Source of the DNA: Bradyrhizobium sp. ORS 285
GTDB taxonomy: Bacteria > Pseudomonadota > Alphaproteobacteria > Rhizobiales > Xanthobacteraceae
Direction of reading: 5' to 3'
Assembly (NCBI RefSeq): GCF_900176205.1
Contig: NZ_LT859959.1
Location: 930,001-994,000, forward strand
Length of the DNA stretch: 64,000 nucleotides
Position numbers and translations under genes: made by a program. Below, one piece after another: positions 34,804-43,231 of this stretch (within the stretch, counting starts at the first letter, position 1; the number at the start of each line of letters is the position of its first letter). The notes below the pieces were generated by a model. That model did not search any database. It had not been told where the DNA came from and worked only from the letters and a program-made list of their open reading frames with translations.

Positions 34804-36483
34804 ATGGTGACGCGAACCCAGCGCGGGGTCACGCTCGCGCTCGTCGAGGTGCTGCTTCTGGCGGTCATGGTGGCCGATCCGGCAGCCGCGCAGCAGACCA
34901 TCAAGGCCAAGCCGACCGATGTCGTGCCCGGACGTGCCGATCGCCTGTTCTTCCGCCACATCACCGCACGCAGCATCTACTACAACGTTCCGCGGATCGC
35001 GACCGACAGCCGCGTTCTCATGATGCGTCAGGATCCGCGCGGCATCAGCGCGCTGCTGCGTCCCGTGCGCGAGGCCGGCGCACCATCCTTGGCGGCGCCG
35101 GGCAAGGGGACGCCGCCCGGCAGCTTCGCGTTCGGTCCCGCGGCGTTTCAGCCGGCCCGCGGCACGGCGCTCGCAGGTGCGCAGCCGGTGAGCCGGGCCG
35201 CAGCGGCATCGCAGGCCGCGCCGAAGCAGATCGCGGCAGCGGCGGCGCCGCCGGCCGGACCCGAGCCGACCGTGGCTGCGGCGCAGCCTGCGGCCGTGCT
35301 GCGCAATCGCGACGTCCTACCCGAGCGCAATCTCGATACGGTGAAGCCGCAGCCGGTGACGCCGGACGCGAAGCCCTATGAGCCGACGGGTGTCACGGTC
35401 GGATCGTTCCTGGTAAAGCCCGCGGTCGAAATTCAGGCCGGCTACGACACCAATCCGACCCGGCGCAACGGCGGACCCGGATCACCCGTGGCGATCGTCG
35501 CCACCGAGGTCTCGGTGCGCTCGCAATGGGAGCGGCATCAGCTCAACGCGGATGTCCGCGGTGCCTATACCGAGGACACCAATGTCCGCTCGCTCAGCCA
35601 TCCGACCTTCGAGGCTAGGGCGCAAGGGCGCTACGATGTCACCGAAGGGACTGCGCTTACCGGCGAGGCGCGCTTCGTCAACGATGCGTTGGCGCTGCCG
35701 GGCGCACTGAAGCTGCCGCGCGCCACGACCTTCGGCGGCAGCGCCGGCGTGCTGCAGAAGATCGGCCCCACTGAGATCGCGTTCAAGGGATCGGCCGACC
35801 GCGTCGTCTTCAACGATGCGATGATTACGGCCAACGTTCCGCTGCGGACGCAGGACCGCAACTACACCCAGCCGGGCACGCAGGTCCGCGTCACCTACGT
35901 GCTGACGCCGACCATCTCGCCCTTCATCGACATGAGCTTCGACCGTCGCAATCATGATCTGCAGGTCGACTTCAACGGCCAGCGCCGCGACTCCACCGGC
36001 ATCGCCGGGCGCGCGGGCGCCGTCGTCAACATGGGATCGCTGACCGGCGAAGCATCGGTCGGCTATCTGACCCGGCGCATGGACTCGCCGATGATGCCGA
36101 ACATCAACGGCGTCATCGCGGATGCGACCTTGGCCTGGGCCGCGACCGATACGACGACCTTCGTGCTGGTGGCGCGCTCGCAGGCCTCGGAAACCCCGGC
36201 GATGAACGTCTCCGGCATCCTGTCGCGCGACGTGATCCTGCAGATGGATCATCAGTTCGAGCCCTGGCTGATCGGCACGCTGCGCGGCGGCTACGGCCAG
36301 GATCAGTTCGTCGGCATCGGCCGGGTCGACCAGCGCATGTTCGTCGCCGCCGGCGGGCTCTACAAGCTGAACCGCAACGTTCAGCTCAAGAGCGAGCTGC
36401 GCACCGAATGGACCCGCTCCAACATCCCGCTCAACAATTTCATGGCCGTGGTCGGCCTCGTGGGCGTGCGCTTCCAATATTGA
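34804..36483 (+). CDS. Outer-membrane beta-barrel protein
   Basis: 559 aa from the ATG at 34804. The signal peptide is TLALVEVLLLAVMVADPAAA, cleavage near AAAQQ. A Pro/Ala-rich periplasmic region (about 90-190) precedes a barrel of alternating strands from about residue 200, with GVTVGSFLVKPAVEIQAGYD and later strands. The C-terminus VGLVGVRFQY ends in an aromatic residue, as BAM substrates do. It resembles the BBP2-like barrels linked to polysaccharide or unknown envelope functions. No partner gene is adjacent; repeat DNA lies on both sides. Confidence 0.85.
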   Translation: MVTRTQRGVTLALVEVLLLAVMVADPAAAQQTIKAKPTDVVPGRADRLFFRHITARSIYYNVPRIATDSRVLMMRQDPRGISALLRPVREAGAPSLAAPGKGTPPGSFAFGPAAFQPARGTALAGAQPVSRAAAASQAAPKQIAAAAAPPAGPEPTVAAAQPAAVLRNRDVLPERNLDTVKPQPVTPDAKPYEPTGVTVGSFLVKPAVEIQAGYDTNPTRRNGGPGSPVAIVATEVSVRSQWERHQLNADVRGAYTEDTNVRSLSHPTFEARAQGRYDVTEGTALTGEARFVNDALALPGALKLPRATTFGGSAGVLQKIGPTEIAFKGSADRVVFNDAMITANVPLRTQDRNYTQPGTQVRVTYVLTPTISPFIDMSFDRRNHDLQVDFNGQRRDSTGIAGRAGAVVNMGSLTGEASVGYLTRRMDSPMMPNINGVIADATLAWAATDTTTFVLVARSQASETPAMNVSGILSRDVILQMDHQFEPWLIGTLRGGYGQDQFVGIGRVDQRMFVAAGGLYKLNRNVQLKSELRTEWTRSNIPLNNFMAVVGLVGVRFQY

Positions 36484-36636
36484 GCGGGCGCGGACGCGGC
36501 ACCGCCGGGGTGGCTGGCCGTCATCGCGCCCCTCTCGTGGCGAGCGAAGCTCGAAGCATTGACGTCGGGTCTCGATGATCTTGCGGAGCGGGCCGAATTA
36601 GTTTGTCGCCAGAGAGGCTGCACCTCCCGTGCCGCG

Positions 36637-37020
36637 GCCCCTCACCCCGACCCTCTCCCCGTGAAGAACGGGGAGAGGGAGCGCACCGTCATTGCGGCAA
36701 GGGCTCGTGGTCTATTGAGCTTCGGGATGTTAGTTGATCTCACGATCCTGGCCGGCACGGGCGCTGCAAACCTCTCCCCGCTTTTTGCGGGGAGAGGTCG
36801 GATTGCGCAGCAATCCGGGTGAGGGGCATGGCAGATCCGGAGCTCCGAGTCCGGTCCGACGGACGGGCACAACGGCTCCATATCACGTGGCTAGCATTGA
36901 ATGCGGGCGCGACCGTCGCGCGGAGCCGGTAGAATTAGTTTGTAGCAGAGAAGTAGCACCGCCCGTGCCGCTGCCCCTCACCCCGACCCTCTCCCCGTGA
37001 AGAACGGGGAGAGGGGGCGC
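36637..37020. repeat. Composite V-W-V palindromic element
   Basis: V modules at 36637-36687 and 36973-37020 are in reverse orientation relative to those at 10 kb and flank a W module at 36771-36830. The W module has CCTCTCCCCG/CGGGGAGAGG and the hairpin CGGATTGC/GCAATCCG. No gene lies in 36484-37266; the rest is 3' flank of the two convergent genes. Confidence 0.8.
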
Positions 37021-37049
37021 ACCGTGCGCGTCGCGATCAGGGCGCAAAC

Positions 37050-37079
37050 AAAAAAAAGAGCCCCGCAGGGGGCGGGGCT
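37050..37079 (-). terminator. Rho-independent terminator of the Ala-rich gene
   Basis: On the minus strand AGCCCCGC/GCGGGGCT (37059-37066 with 37072-37079) is followed by eight T residues (37057-37050). It lies about 190 bp after the stop at 37267 and is the clearest intrinsic terminator in the window. Confidence 0.88.
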
Positions 37080-37266
37080 GGAGGCAATGCATGTCGGCGG
37101 ATGGGGGGCCGGGGGCGGGTCCCGCGACGGGGTGAGGTCAAGTCCCGTCGCATGATCCGTGATCCCCGGCCGGTCGGCATGCGGCTGGTGATGGCCTTGT
37201 TGTCGTTGTCGGGGCCGCGCCGTCCCCCCGGGAGCAACCGGGACGGCGGCGCGGACCGCCGGGGCC

Positions 37267-39018
37267 TTACTGCTCGAGCGCGGCCAGCGCCGCGTTGCCG
37301 ATCTTCTGCGCCTCGGCCCAGGCGGCCTGGGTCGCCTGCTGCGCGGCGGCGTAGCCGGCCTGGATCTGCTTCTCGGCTGCCTCCCGCAGCGCTCCCTCCT
37401 GCTGCTCGCCGGTCGCGCGCGCCTGGGTGAGCGCCTGGTTGTCGGCGTTCAAGGTGGCGTTGGCGGCGTTGAAGGCGTTGGCGGTGGTCTGCGCCTTGGC
37501 TTGCGCTGCCGCCAGTGCGGCCTGGTTGGCGGCGTTGTTGGCGCGCTCGAGCACTTCGGCCGCCTCTTGCGCGTCCTGCTTGGCCTGCTGCGCGGCCTGG
37601 CGGGCCTGCTCCAGGGCCTGCCGGTCGGCATTCACCTTCTGCTCGGCTGCCTCGACCGTCGCATCGATCACGCCGATCTTCTGGTTCAGCGCGGCCTCGA
37701 CCGTCTTCTGGTTCGCCGATGCCGCGGCGTTGGCGGCCTGGGTCTTCTGCTGCGCGACCGCGCGCGCCTGCTCGCCGGTCTTCAGCGCCGCCTGCAGCGC
37801 GGCCTGCTCGGCCGCTTCATTGGCCTGCTGGTTGTTGTTGTTATTGTTGTTGTTGCCGTTGCCGGCCGCCGCGCCGCCGCCATTGTTGGCATTGCCGCCA
37901 TTGCCGGCGGCCGCGCCGCCGCCGTTGTTGGCGTTGCCGGCGGCCTGACCGGCCTGCTGACCGGCCTTGGCAGCGGCTTCCGCCGTTTCGCGCGCGGTGT
38001 CCTTGGCGGCGTTGGCGGCTTCCTTGGCCTCGTTGGACACGTCGATGTCCTTGTCGAGCTTCTGGAAGGCCGCCTGCAGCGCGGCTGACGCGGTGGTTAG
38101 CTTCGCGGCAGCCGCGGTGGCCGCGGCCTTGTTGGCGGCGGTCGGATTCTTCTCGGACTGTTCCTGCGCCTCGATCGCGGCGCCCTTCGCGGTCTGCTCG
38201 GCCTGACGCGCGGCATCGATGGCCTTGCGGTCGGCAGCGACCTGAGCCTCGGCAGCAGCGGCCTTCTGAGCTGCGGCGGCCGCAGCGGCGTTGGCCTTGG
38301 CGACGGCGTCGTTGTTCGCCGCACCGGCGGCAGCGGCAGCCTTGGCCGGGGTTGCGGCGGCGGCTGCCGGGGCCGCGGCGGCCTTAGCGACGGCGACGGT
38401 GGTCGTGGCTGCAGCCGGCTTGGCCGCGGTACTGGTGGTCGCCGCAGCGGCGGCCTTGGCGGTGCCGGTGGTGGTCGTTGTTGCCGCTGCGGCCGCCGGC
38501 TTGGCGACCGGGGTGGGGGTTGCGGCGGTGGCAACGGTGGTGGGCTTGGTCGCGGTGCCCGTCGTCGTGGTCGGAGCTGCGGCCGCGGCAGTCTTGGCCG
38601 CGGTGCTCGCCGCAGCGGCGGCGGCGGTGGTCGCGGCCTTCGCGGCGGCGTTGGCTGCCGCCTTGGCGGCGGAGTTGGCAGCGGCATTGGCGGCTGCCTT
38701 CGCAGCGGCATCAGCCGCGGCCTTTGCGGAAGCCTTGGCAGCGGCGTCCTGCGCGGCCTTGGCAGCCGCTGCGGCAGCAGCCTTGGCGGCCGCATCCTGC
38801 GCGGCCTTGGCGGCGGCCTTTGCGGCAGCCTCCTGCGCGGCCTTCGCGGCTGAGTTGGTCGTGGCCGAGGTGGCGAGCGCGGTCGTCATGGCCGCCTGCG
38901 CCTGGGCCTGATGCGGCACGGCCGCCATTGCGAGCGCGGACATGAGGGCAAGCGCGCTGACGTGGCGATAGAGGTCGGTTCTCGATGTCGCCGTTTGAGG
39001 GTTTGTCTTTTCCGCCAT
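37267..39018 (-). CDS. Exported Ala-rich helical repeat protein
   Basis: 583 aa from the ATG at 39018 (MAEKTNPQTATSRTD) after a GGAGTTGAG ribosome site. The signal peptide runs to QAQAQA near residue 42. Next come AAKAAQEAAAKAAAKAAQ-type units, a Thr/Pro/Ala linker (about 105-200), and a helical region with ADRKAIDAARQAEQTAK. A Gly/Asn spacer follows (NANNGGGAAAGNG, ending in eight Asn). The second helical region repeats the motif as ADRQALEQARQAAQQAK. Alanine makes up roughly half of the residues. The pattern recalls LEA-type and histone-H1-like proteins, but it is exported. Function unknown; a periplasmic rod or stress protectant is a guess. Confidence 0.8.
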   Translation of the reverse strand: MAEKTNPQTATSRTDLYRHVSALALMSALAMAAVPHQAQAQAAMTTALATSATTNSAAKAAQEAAAKAAAKAAQDAAAKAAAAAAAKAAQDAAAKASAKAAADAAAKAAANAAANSAAKAAANAAAKAATTAAAAAASTAAKTAAAAAPTTTTGTATKPTTVATAATPTPVAKPAAAAATTTTTGTAKAAAAATTSTAAKPAAATTTVAVAKAAAAPAAAAATPAKAAAAAGAANNDAVAKANAAAAAAAQKAAAAEAQVAADRKAIDAARQAEQTAKGAAIEAQEQSEKNPTAANKAAATAAAAKLTTASAALQAAFQKLDKDIDVSNEAKEAANAAKDTARETAEAAAKAGQQAGQAAGNANNGGGAAAGNGGNANNGGGAAAGNGNNNNNNNNQQANEAAEQAALQAALKTGEQARAVAQQKTQAANAAASANQKTVEAALNQKIGVIDATVEAAEQKVNADRQALEQARQAAQQAKQDAQEAAEVLERANNAANQAALAAAQAKAQTTANAFNAANATLNADNQALTQARATGEQQEGALREAAEKQIQAGYAAAQQATQAAWAEAQKIGNAALAALEQ

Positions 39019-39346
39019 CAGCTCAACTCCATTGGTACGCTGGATTGGATGGTGGAACCTTTTGATAATGATTTTTGCTTGCAGAATGGTCGGACCTTGC
39101 AAGCAGCATGGCGCCGGCCTGCAATCTGACGGCACGATTTCGCGATGTTTGCGGCGGAGCGGCTGCGGCGCGATGGCGCAGGGGAGTAGAAAGCTTTCGA
39201 AACAAGCGCTTGCGGCTGAAACCGCCGGTTGCACCGATGCGGCGGGCTGATGCGGATTTCGCGGCAGGCCACGCCGTCGCCATCGAAGCTGCGACGTATT
39301 ATCGCATCGAGATCAGTTGACAGCGCGTCCGCTGAACGAACAGCGG
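39019..39346. other. Intergenic region, promoter of the Ala-rich gene
   Basis: About 330 bp between the stop of the ThDP decarboxylase and the Ala-rich start. The minus strand holds an AT-rich CAAAAATCATTATCAAAA stretch 25-50 bp before the start, unusual in this GC-rich DNA and a likely core promoter or leader. No gene seen. Confidence 0.45.
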
Positions 39347-40966
39347 CTAGCTCTTGGCATAGAGCAGCGGCACCGCGGAATCGACCATCACCTCGACGAG
39401 GCTGGTGCCGTCATGCGCGAGGCTACGCGCGAGCGCGGCGGGCAGATCGGCGGAGCGGCCGACGCGCATGGCATCGCAGCCCATGCCCTCGGCGAGCTTG
39501 ACGAAATCGAGGCCGGGCAATTCGAGCCCGGGCACGTTGCGCACCTGCATGACCTGGCTGAACGAGCGCATCGCGCCGTACCCGGAATTGTTGATGACGA
39601 CGACCGTCACCGGCAGCTTGCGTTGCGCCGCCGTCCACAACGCCTGCAGCGAATACATCGCCGAGCCGTCGCCGATCAGGCAGACGGTGCGATCCTTGGG
39701 CCGTCCGAGCGCCATGCCGACTGCCGCGGGCAGGCTGTAACCGAGGCCGCCGCTCGACATCGTGTAGAACGAGTCCGCGCCCGGCATCGGCATGTGCTTG
39801 TGCATGACGGGGCGATGCGAGGGGATCTCCTCGACCACCGCGGCGCCGGCGGGCAGCGCCTTCGACAGCGTGTGCAGCAGATAGTCGACGGGAATGGGAT
39901 CAGCGGGCCTTGGCGCGTCCGGCAGCACGCGTCCCTTCGGCGCGGCGCGCTTCGTCTCCGGTAGCAGCTCGAGCAATAGCGACAGCGCGGGGCGCATCGT
40001 CGCGATGATGCTGGTGCCGATCGGCGGCACGCTCGCGCCCTCGGCATCATCGGTGATCTGGTAGAGCGCGGTGGCGCCGTCGAAGATCGCGGCGTGGCCC
40101 TCGACATGGAAGGTGAATACCGGCGCGCCGATCACGACGACGAGGTCATGCGGCTTCAGCGCGTCCGACAATTGTCCCGGCGAGGCGTGCAGGAAGCCTT
40201 GGAATTGCGGATGGCGCTCGGGGAATGAGCAACGTGCCGAGAACGGACTGACCCAGACGCTGGCCTTGGCCTTCTCCGCAACCTGAACCATCAGATCGAC
40301 GCAAGCAGCGCGATCGATGCCAGGGCCCACGACGAGGGCGGGATTCCTCGCTGCCGTCAACGCTGCGACCAATTCCTCCATCGCGGCACGGTCGGGACCG
40401 AGCTCGCGGCTGACCTTGCGGGCGGTGAGCGGCTGCGCCGGATGCATCCAGTCATCGATCGGGATCGAGACGAAGGTCGGACCGCAGGGCGGCTGCATCG
40501 CGGTGTAGTAGGCACGCGCGATCGCGGCCGGGACGTCCTCGGGCCGCGCCGGCTCGACGCTGTATTTGACGTAAGGGCGCGGGAATTCGCTCGGGCGTTC
40601 GGCATAGAGGAACGCCTGCAGCGGCAGGATCGAGCGCGCCTGCTGGCCGGCGGTGATGACGAGCGGCGTCTGGTTGCGATGCGCGGTGTAGATATTGCCG
40701 AGCGCATTGCCGACGCCGGCGGCCGAATGCAGATTGACGAAGCCGGCATTGCGCGTTGTCTGCGCATAGCCGTCGGCCATCCCGACGACGGAGGCCTCCT
40801 GCAGGCCGAGCACGTAGTCGATATCGTCGGGCCAGTCGCTGAGGAACGGCAGCTCGGTCGAGCCGGGATTGCCGAACACTTTTTTGATGCCGAAGGCGCG
40901 CAGCAGCTCGAAGGTGGCCTGCTTGACGGTGACGGGCTTGGTTGTTGTTTTCGTTGTCTTGGCCAA
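39347..40966 (-). CDS. Benzoylformate decarboxylase-like ThDP enzyme
   Basis: 539 aa, standard for the ThDP decarboxylase/acetolactate synthase superfamily. FGNPGSTELPF with Ser36, the ThDP-activating Glu57 (LGLQEASVVGMADGYA) and His80 (NLHSAAGVGNALG) match the active-site Ser, Glu and first His of benzoylformate decarboxylase. A second His occurs in PVFTFHVEG. The cofactor motif is IGDGSAMYSLQALWTAA...VVINNSGYG. It should decarboxylate a 2-keto acid to an aldehyde. It is the last gene of a possible catabolic run, 110 bp after the hydratase gene, with a family B repeat in the gap. The substrate may be aromatic or branched. Confidence 0.85.
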   Translation of the reverse strand: MAKTTKTTTKPVTVKQATFELLRAFGIKKVFGNPGSTELPFLSDWPDDIDYVLGLQEASVVGMADGYAQTTRNAGFVNLHSAAGVGNALGNIYTAHRNQTPLVITAGQQARSILPLQAFLYAERPSEFPRPYVKYSVEPARPEDVPAAIARAYYTAMQPPCGPTFVSIPIDDWMHPAQPLTARKVSRELGPDRAAMEELVAALTAARNPALVVGPGIDRAACVDLMVQVAEKAKASVWVSPFSARCSFPERHPQFQGFLHASPGQLSDALKPHDLVVVIGAPVFTFHVEGHAAIFDGATALYQITDDAEGASVPPIGTSIIATMRPALSLLLELLPETKRAAPKGRVLPDAPRPADPIPVDYLLHTLSKALPAGAAVVEEIPSHRPVMHKHMPMPGADSFYTMSSGGLGYSLPAAVGMALGRPKDRTVCLIGDGSAMYSLQALWTAAQRKLPVTVVVINNSGYGAMRSFSQVMQVRNVPGLELPGLDFVKLAEGMGCDAMRVGRSADLPAALARSLAHDGTSLVEVMVDSAVPLLYAKS

Positions 40967-40986
40967 AGGCGTTTCCCCGGATTGCC

Positions 40987-41066
40987 GTCATTGCGAGGAG
41001 CAAAGCGACGAAGCAATCCAGGGGCCGTCGCGGGACTCTGGATTGCGTCGCTTCGCTCGCAATGAC
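40987..41066. repeat. Family B hairpin repeat
   Basis: GTCATTGCGAGGAGCAAAGC at the left and GCGTCGCTTCGCTCGCAATG at the right fold back imperfectly. It is the same family as 15499-15572 and sits between the hydratase and decarboxylase genes. Confidence 0.75.
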
Positions 41067-41076
41067 GAGGCTTATA

Positions 41077-41931
41077 TCACCAAGTCGCGGTGCCCTTCAT
41101 CGTCGGCTGGCGCTCGGCGTTGGCGGTCCACAGCTCCAGGCCGCCATCCTTGTCGGAGGCATTGACCGAGAACTCGCTGCCCTCGAACAGCGGCTGCACG
41201 CCGCGATAGGCGAATTTGGCGGGCGGCTTGCCTCTGAGCTTGGCGGCGAACTCGACCAGCAGCGCGGCCTGCAACGGCCCGTGGAAGACCAGGCCCGGAT
41301 AGCCCTCGACCTTGGTGACGTAGTCGCGGTCGTAATGGATGCGATGGCCGTTGAAGGTCAGCGCGGAATAGCGAAACAGCAGCACGGGATCGGAGACGTG
41401 CGTCTCAATGTGCTGCGCGACCGGCGGAGGCGGCGGCGCCTTGGGTGAGGCAGCCGGCGCGCCGCCCATGTCGCGATAGACGATGTCCTGCCGCTCGCGG
41501 ATCGCGACACCGCGCGGCGTCGACACGATGTGCTCGACCGCGACGAAGCAGAGCTGGCCGGTCGAGCCGCTCTTCAAACTGACGTCGGTGATGGTCGAGA
41601 CGCGCGTGGCCAGGTCGCCGACGCGCAGGGGATCGATTAACTGCACCTCGCCGCCGGCCCACATCCGCCGCGGCAGCGGCACCGGCGGCAGGAAGCCGCC
41701 TCGCGTGGGATGGCCGTCGGGGCCAAGCTGATCATGCGGAAACACGGGCTGGCCCAGGCACCAATGCACCGTGTAGGGCGCGATGTCGCCGCTCGTGGGC
41801 TCGCCGATGTCCTGAAACAAGGTCGCGCGCAGGCCCTTGGTGAGCTGCGCGGTGACGATGTCGGTGGCTTCAGTGTTGCGGCCGACCCATTGCCTGAGGT
41901 GATCGAGATCGAGCGGCTCCGTCATGATCAT
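41077..41931 (-). CDS. MaoC/HTD2-type acyl-CoA hydratase
   Basis: 284 aa, a double hot-dog protein. The N-terminal half contains FLPPVPLPRRMWAGGEV. The C-terminal half has the hydratase motif FRYSALTFNGHRIHYDRDY with the catalytic His/Asp region, followed by GYPGLVFHGPLQA. The closest functional types I know are itaconyl-CoA hydratase and mesaconyl-C4-CoA hydratase. The ATG at 41931 overlaps the CoA-transferase stop by 4 nt (ATGA); the ATG at 41925 has the better GGG spacing. Translational coupling to the CoA-transferase suggests consecutive steps on one acyl-CoA. Confidence 0.85.
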   Translation of the reverse strand: MIMTEPLDLDHLRQWVGRNTEATDIVTAQLTKGLRATLFQDIGEPTSGDIAPYTVHWCLGQPVFPHDQLGPDGHPTRGGFLPPVPLPRRMWAGGEVQLIDPLRVGDLATRVSTITDVSLKSGSTGQLCFVAVEHIVSTPRGVAIRERQDIVYRDMGGAPAASPKAPPPPPVAQHIETHVSDPVLLFRYSALTFNGHRIHYDRDYVTKVEGYPGLVFHGPLQAALLVEFAAKLRGKPPAKFAYRGVQPLFEGSEFSVNASDKDGGLELWTANAERQPTMKGTATW

Positions 41932-43040
41932 CCCTTTCGCTGATGCGGCGAGGCGGCCTCGCCGATCGCGGGCACGGCACCATACGATCTGTCGTCGCCG
42001 ACCACGATCGCCGCCGGCGCCGGATAGGAGACGACGCCGTTCGGCGTGTTCACCTCAATCCGACGCAGATGTGGATGTGTTGCGAGATCCGCCATGTTGT
42101 TGACCTCGGCAAAGGCGATGTCGGCCGCGGCGAGTTTAGTCAGCAGCTCGTCGCGCGACAGCGCGGCGAAGCGGTCGGCGACGATTGTGTCGGTGAGCGT
42201 GCGGTTGCGGACGCGCTCGACCATGTTGGCGAAGCGCGGATCGTCGGGCAGGCCGGGCTGCTCCAGCACCTTGGCGCACAAGGTCTTCCACTCGCGCTCG
42301 CTCTGGATCGAGATCAGGATGTCCTTGCCGTCCTTCGAGGTGAACACGCCATAGGGCGCGATCGACGGATGGGCGAGGCCGATGCGCTTCGGCGTATTGC
42401 CGGCCTCGGCATTGAGCAGGGGCGCCGTGAGCCAGTCGGCCATCACGTCGAACATCGAGATGCGGATGTCGGCACCTTCGCCGCTGCGGCCGCGCTTGAT
42501 CAGCGCCTCCAGAATCGCGGCATGTGCGGTCGCGCCGGTGGCGACGTCGACGATGGACATGCCGACGCGCGACGGGCCCTCGGGGCCGCCGGTGATCGAG
42601 GCCAGCCCGCTCTCGGCCTGGATCAAGAGATCATAGGCCTTGCGGTCCGCATACGGACCCGTGTCGCCATAGCCGGTGATGGTGCAGCAGATCAGCTTCG
42701 GATAGTCCTTGCGCAGCCGCTCGCGCGCGAAGCCGAGCTTGTCCATCGAGCCGGGCTTGAGGTTCTGCAGCAGCACGTCGGCGCTCGCGATGAGTGTCTC
42801 CAACTCGGCGCGGCCTTCGGGCTTGGACAGATCGACGACGCGTGAATCCTTGCCGCGGTTGAGCCAGACGAAGTAGCTGCTCTGGCCCTTGGCGGCGGCG
42901 TCATAGCCCCGGGCGAAATCGCCCTCGGGCCGTTCGATCTTGACGACATGGGCGCCGGCATCCGCGAGGCGCGACGAGCAGAACGGCGCAGCCACCGCCT
43001 GCTCGACGGCGACGACGGTGATCCCTTCAAGCGGAAGCAT
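41928..43040 (-). CDS. CaiB/BaiF CoA-transferase (itaconate/mesaconate type candidate)
   Basis: 370 aa. It begins LEGITVVAVEQAVAAPFCSS. The CoA-binding HVVKIERPEGDFARGYD follows, and the catalytic aspartate is Asp137 in RKAYDLLIQAESGLASITG, the standard YDxxxQA context. C-terminal blocks include RISMFDVMADWL and GKDILISIQSEREW. The family transfers CoA to dicarboxylates and aromatic acids. Its 4-nt overlap with the HTD2 hydratase and the nearby acyl-CoA dehydrogenase recall the ict-ich-dehydrogenase grouping in Pseudomonas aeruginosa. The (S)-citramalyl-CoA lyase of that pathway is not seen here. Confidence 0.88.
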   Translation of the reverse strand: MLPLEGITVVAVEQAVAAPFCSSRLADAGAHVVKIERPEGDFARGYDAAAKGQSSYFVWLNRGKDSRVVDLSKPEGRAELETLIASADVLLQNLKPGSMDKLGFARERLRKDYPKLICCTITGYGDTGPYADRKAYDLLIQAESGLASITGGPEGPSRVGMSIVDVATGATAHAAILEALIKRGRSGEGADIRISMFDVMADWLTAPLLNAEAGNTPKRIGLAHPSIAPYGVFTSKDGKDILISIQSEREWKTLCAKVLEQPGLPDDPRFANMVERVRNRTLTDTIVADRFAALSRDELLTKLAAADIAFAEVNNMADLATHPHLRRIEVNTPNGVVSYPAPAAIVVGDDRSYGAVPAIGEAASPHQRKG

Positions 43041-43065
43041 GGTGTGAACTCGTAGAGTGGGGCCT

Positions 43066-43203
43066 CATGGTTCTCAAGGCGATGCGAGAGCATCGCCTGA
43101 ACGCGCCGCAGGGGCGGCGCTCCTCACCATGAGGGTTGAGAATTTGGGCCGCCCTGACAGTCCTCATCCCGAGGAGCCCGCCGGAGGCGGGCGTCTCGAG
43201 GGA
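43066..43203. repeat. Family G palindrome plus hairpin
   Basis: CCTCATGGTTCTCAAGGCGA at the left and CTCCTCACCATGAGGGTTGA at the right form one fold. A second hairpin is CGAGGAGCCCGCC/GGCGGGCGTCTCG. Related copies are at 45817-45861 and, reversed, 46192-46233. It lies upstream of the CoA-transferase. Confidence 0.7.
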
Positions 43204-43231
43204 TGGCCGCGGGCGAATGACTTGCCACATG

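Noticed and set aside
37501..38088. Open frames antisense to the Ala-rich gene
   Set aside because: Mirror effect of GCN-rich codons; they vanish outside the repeat composition.
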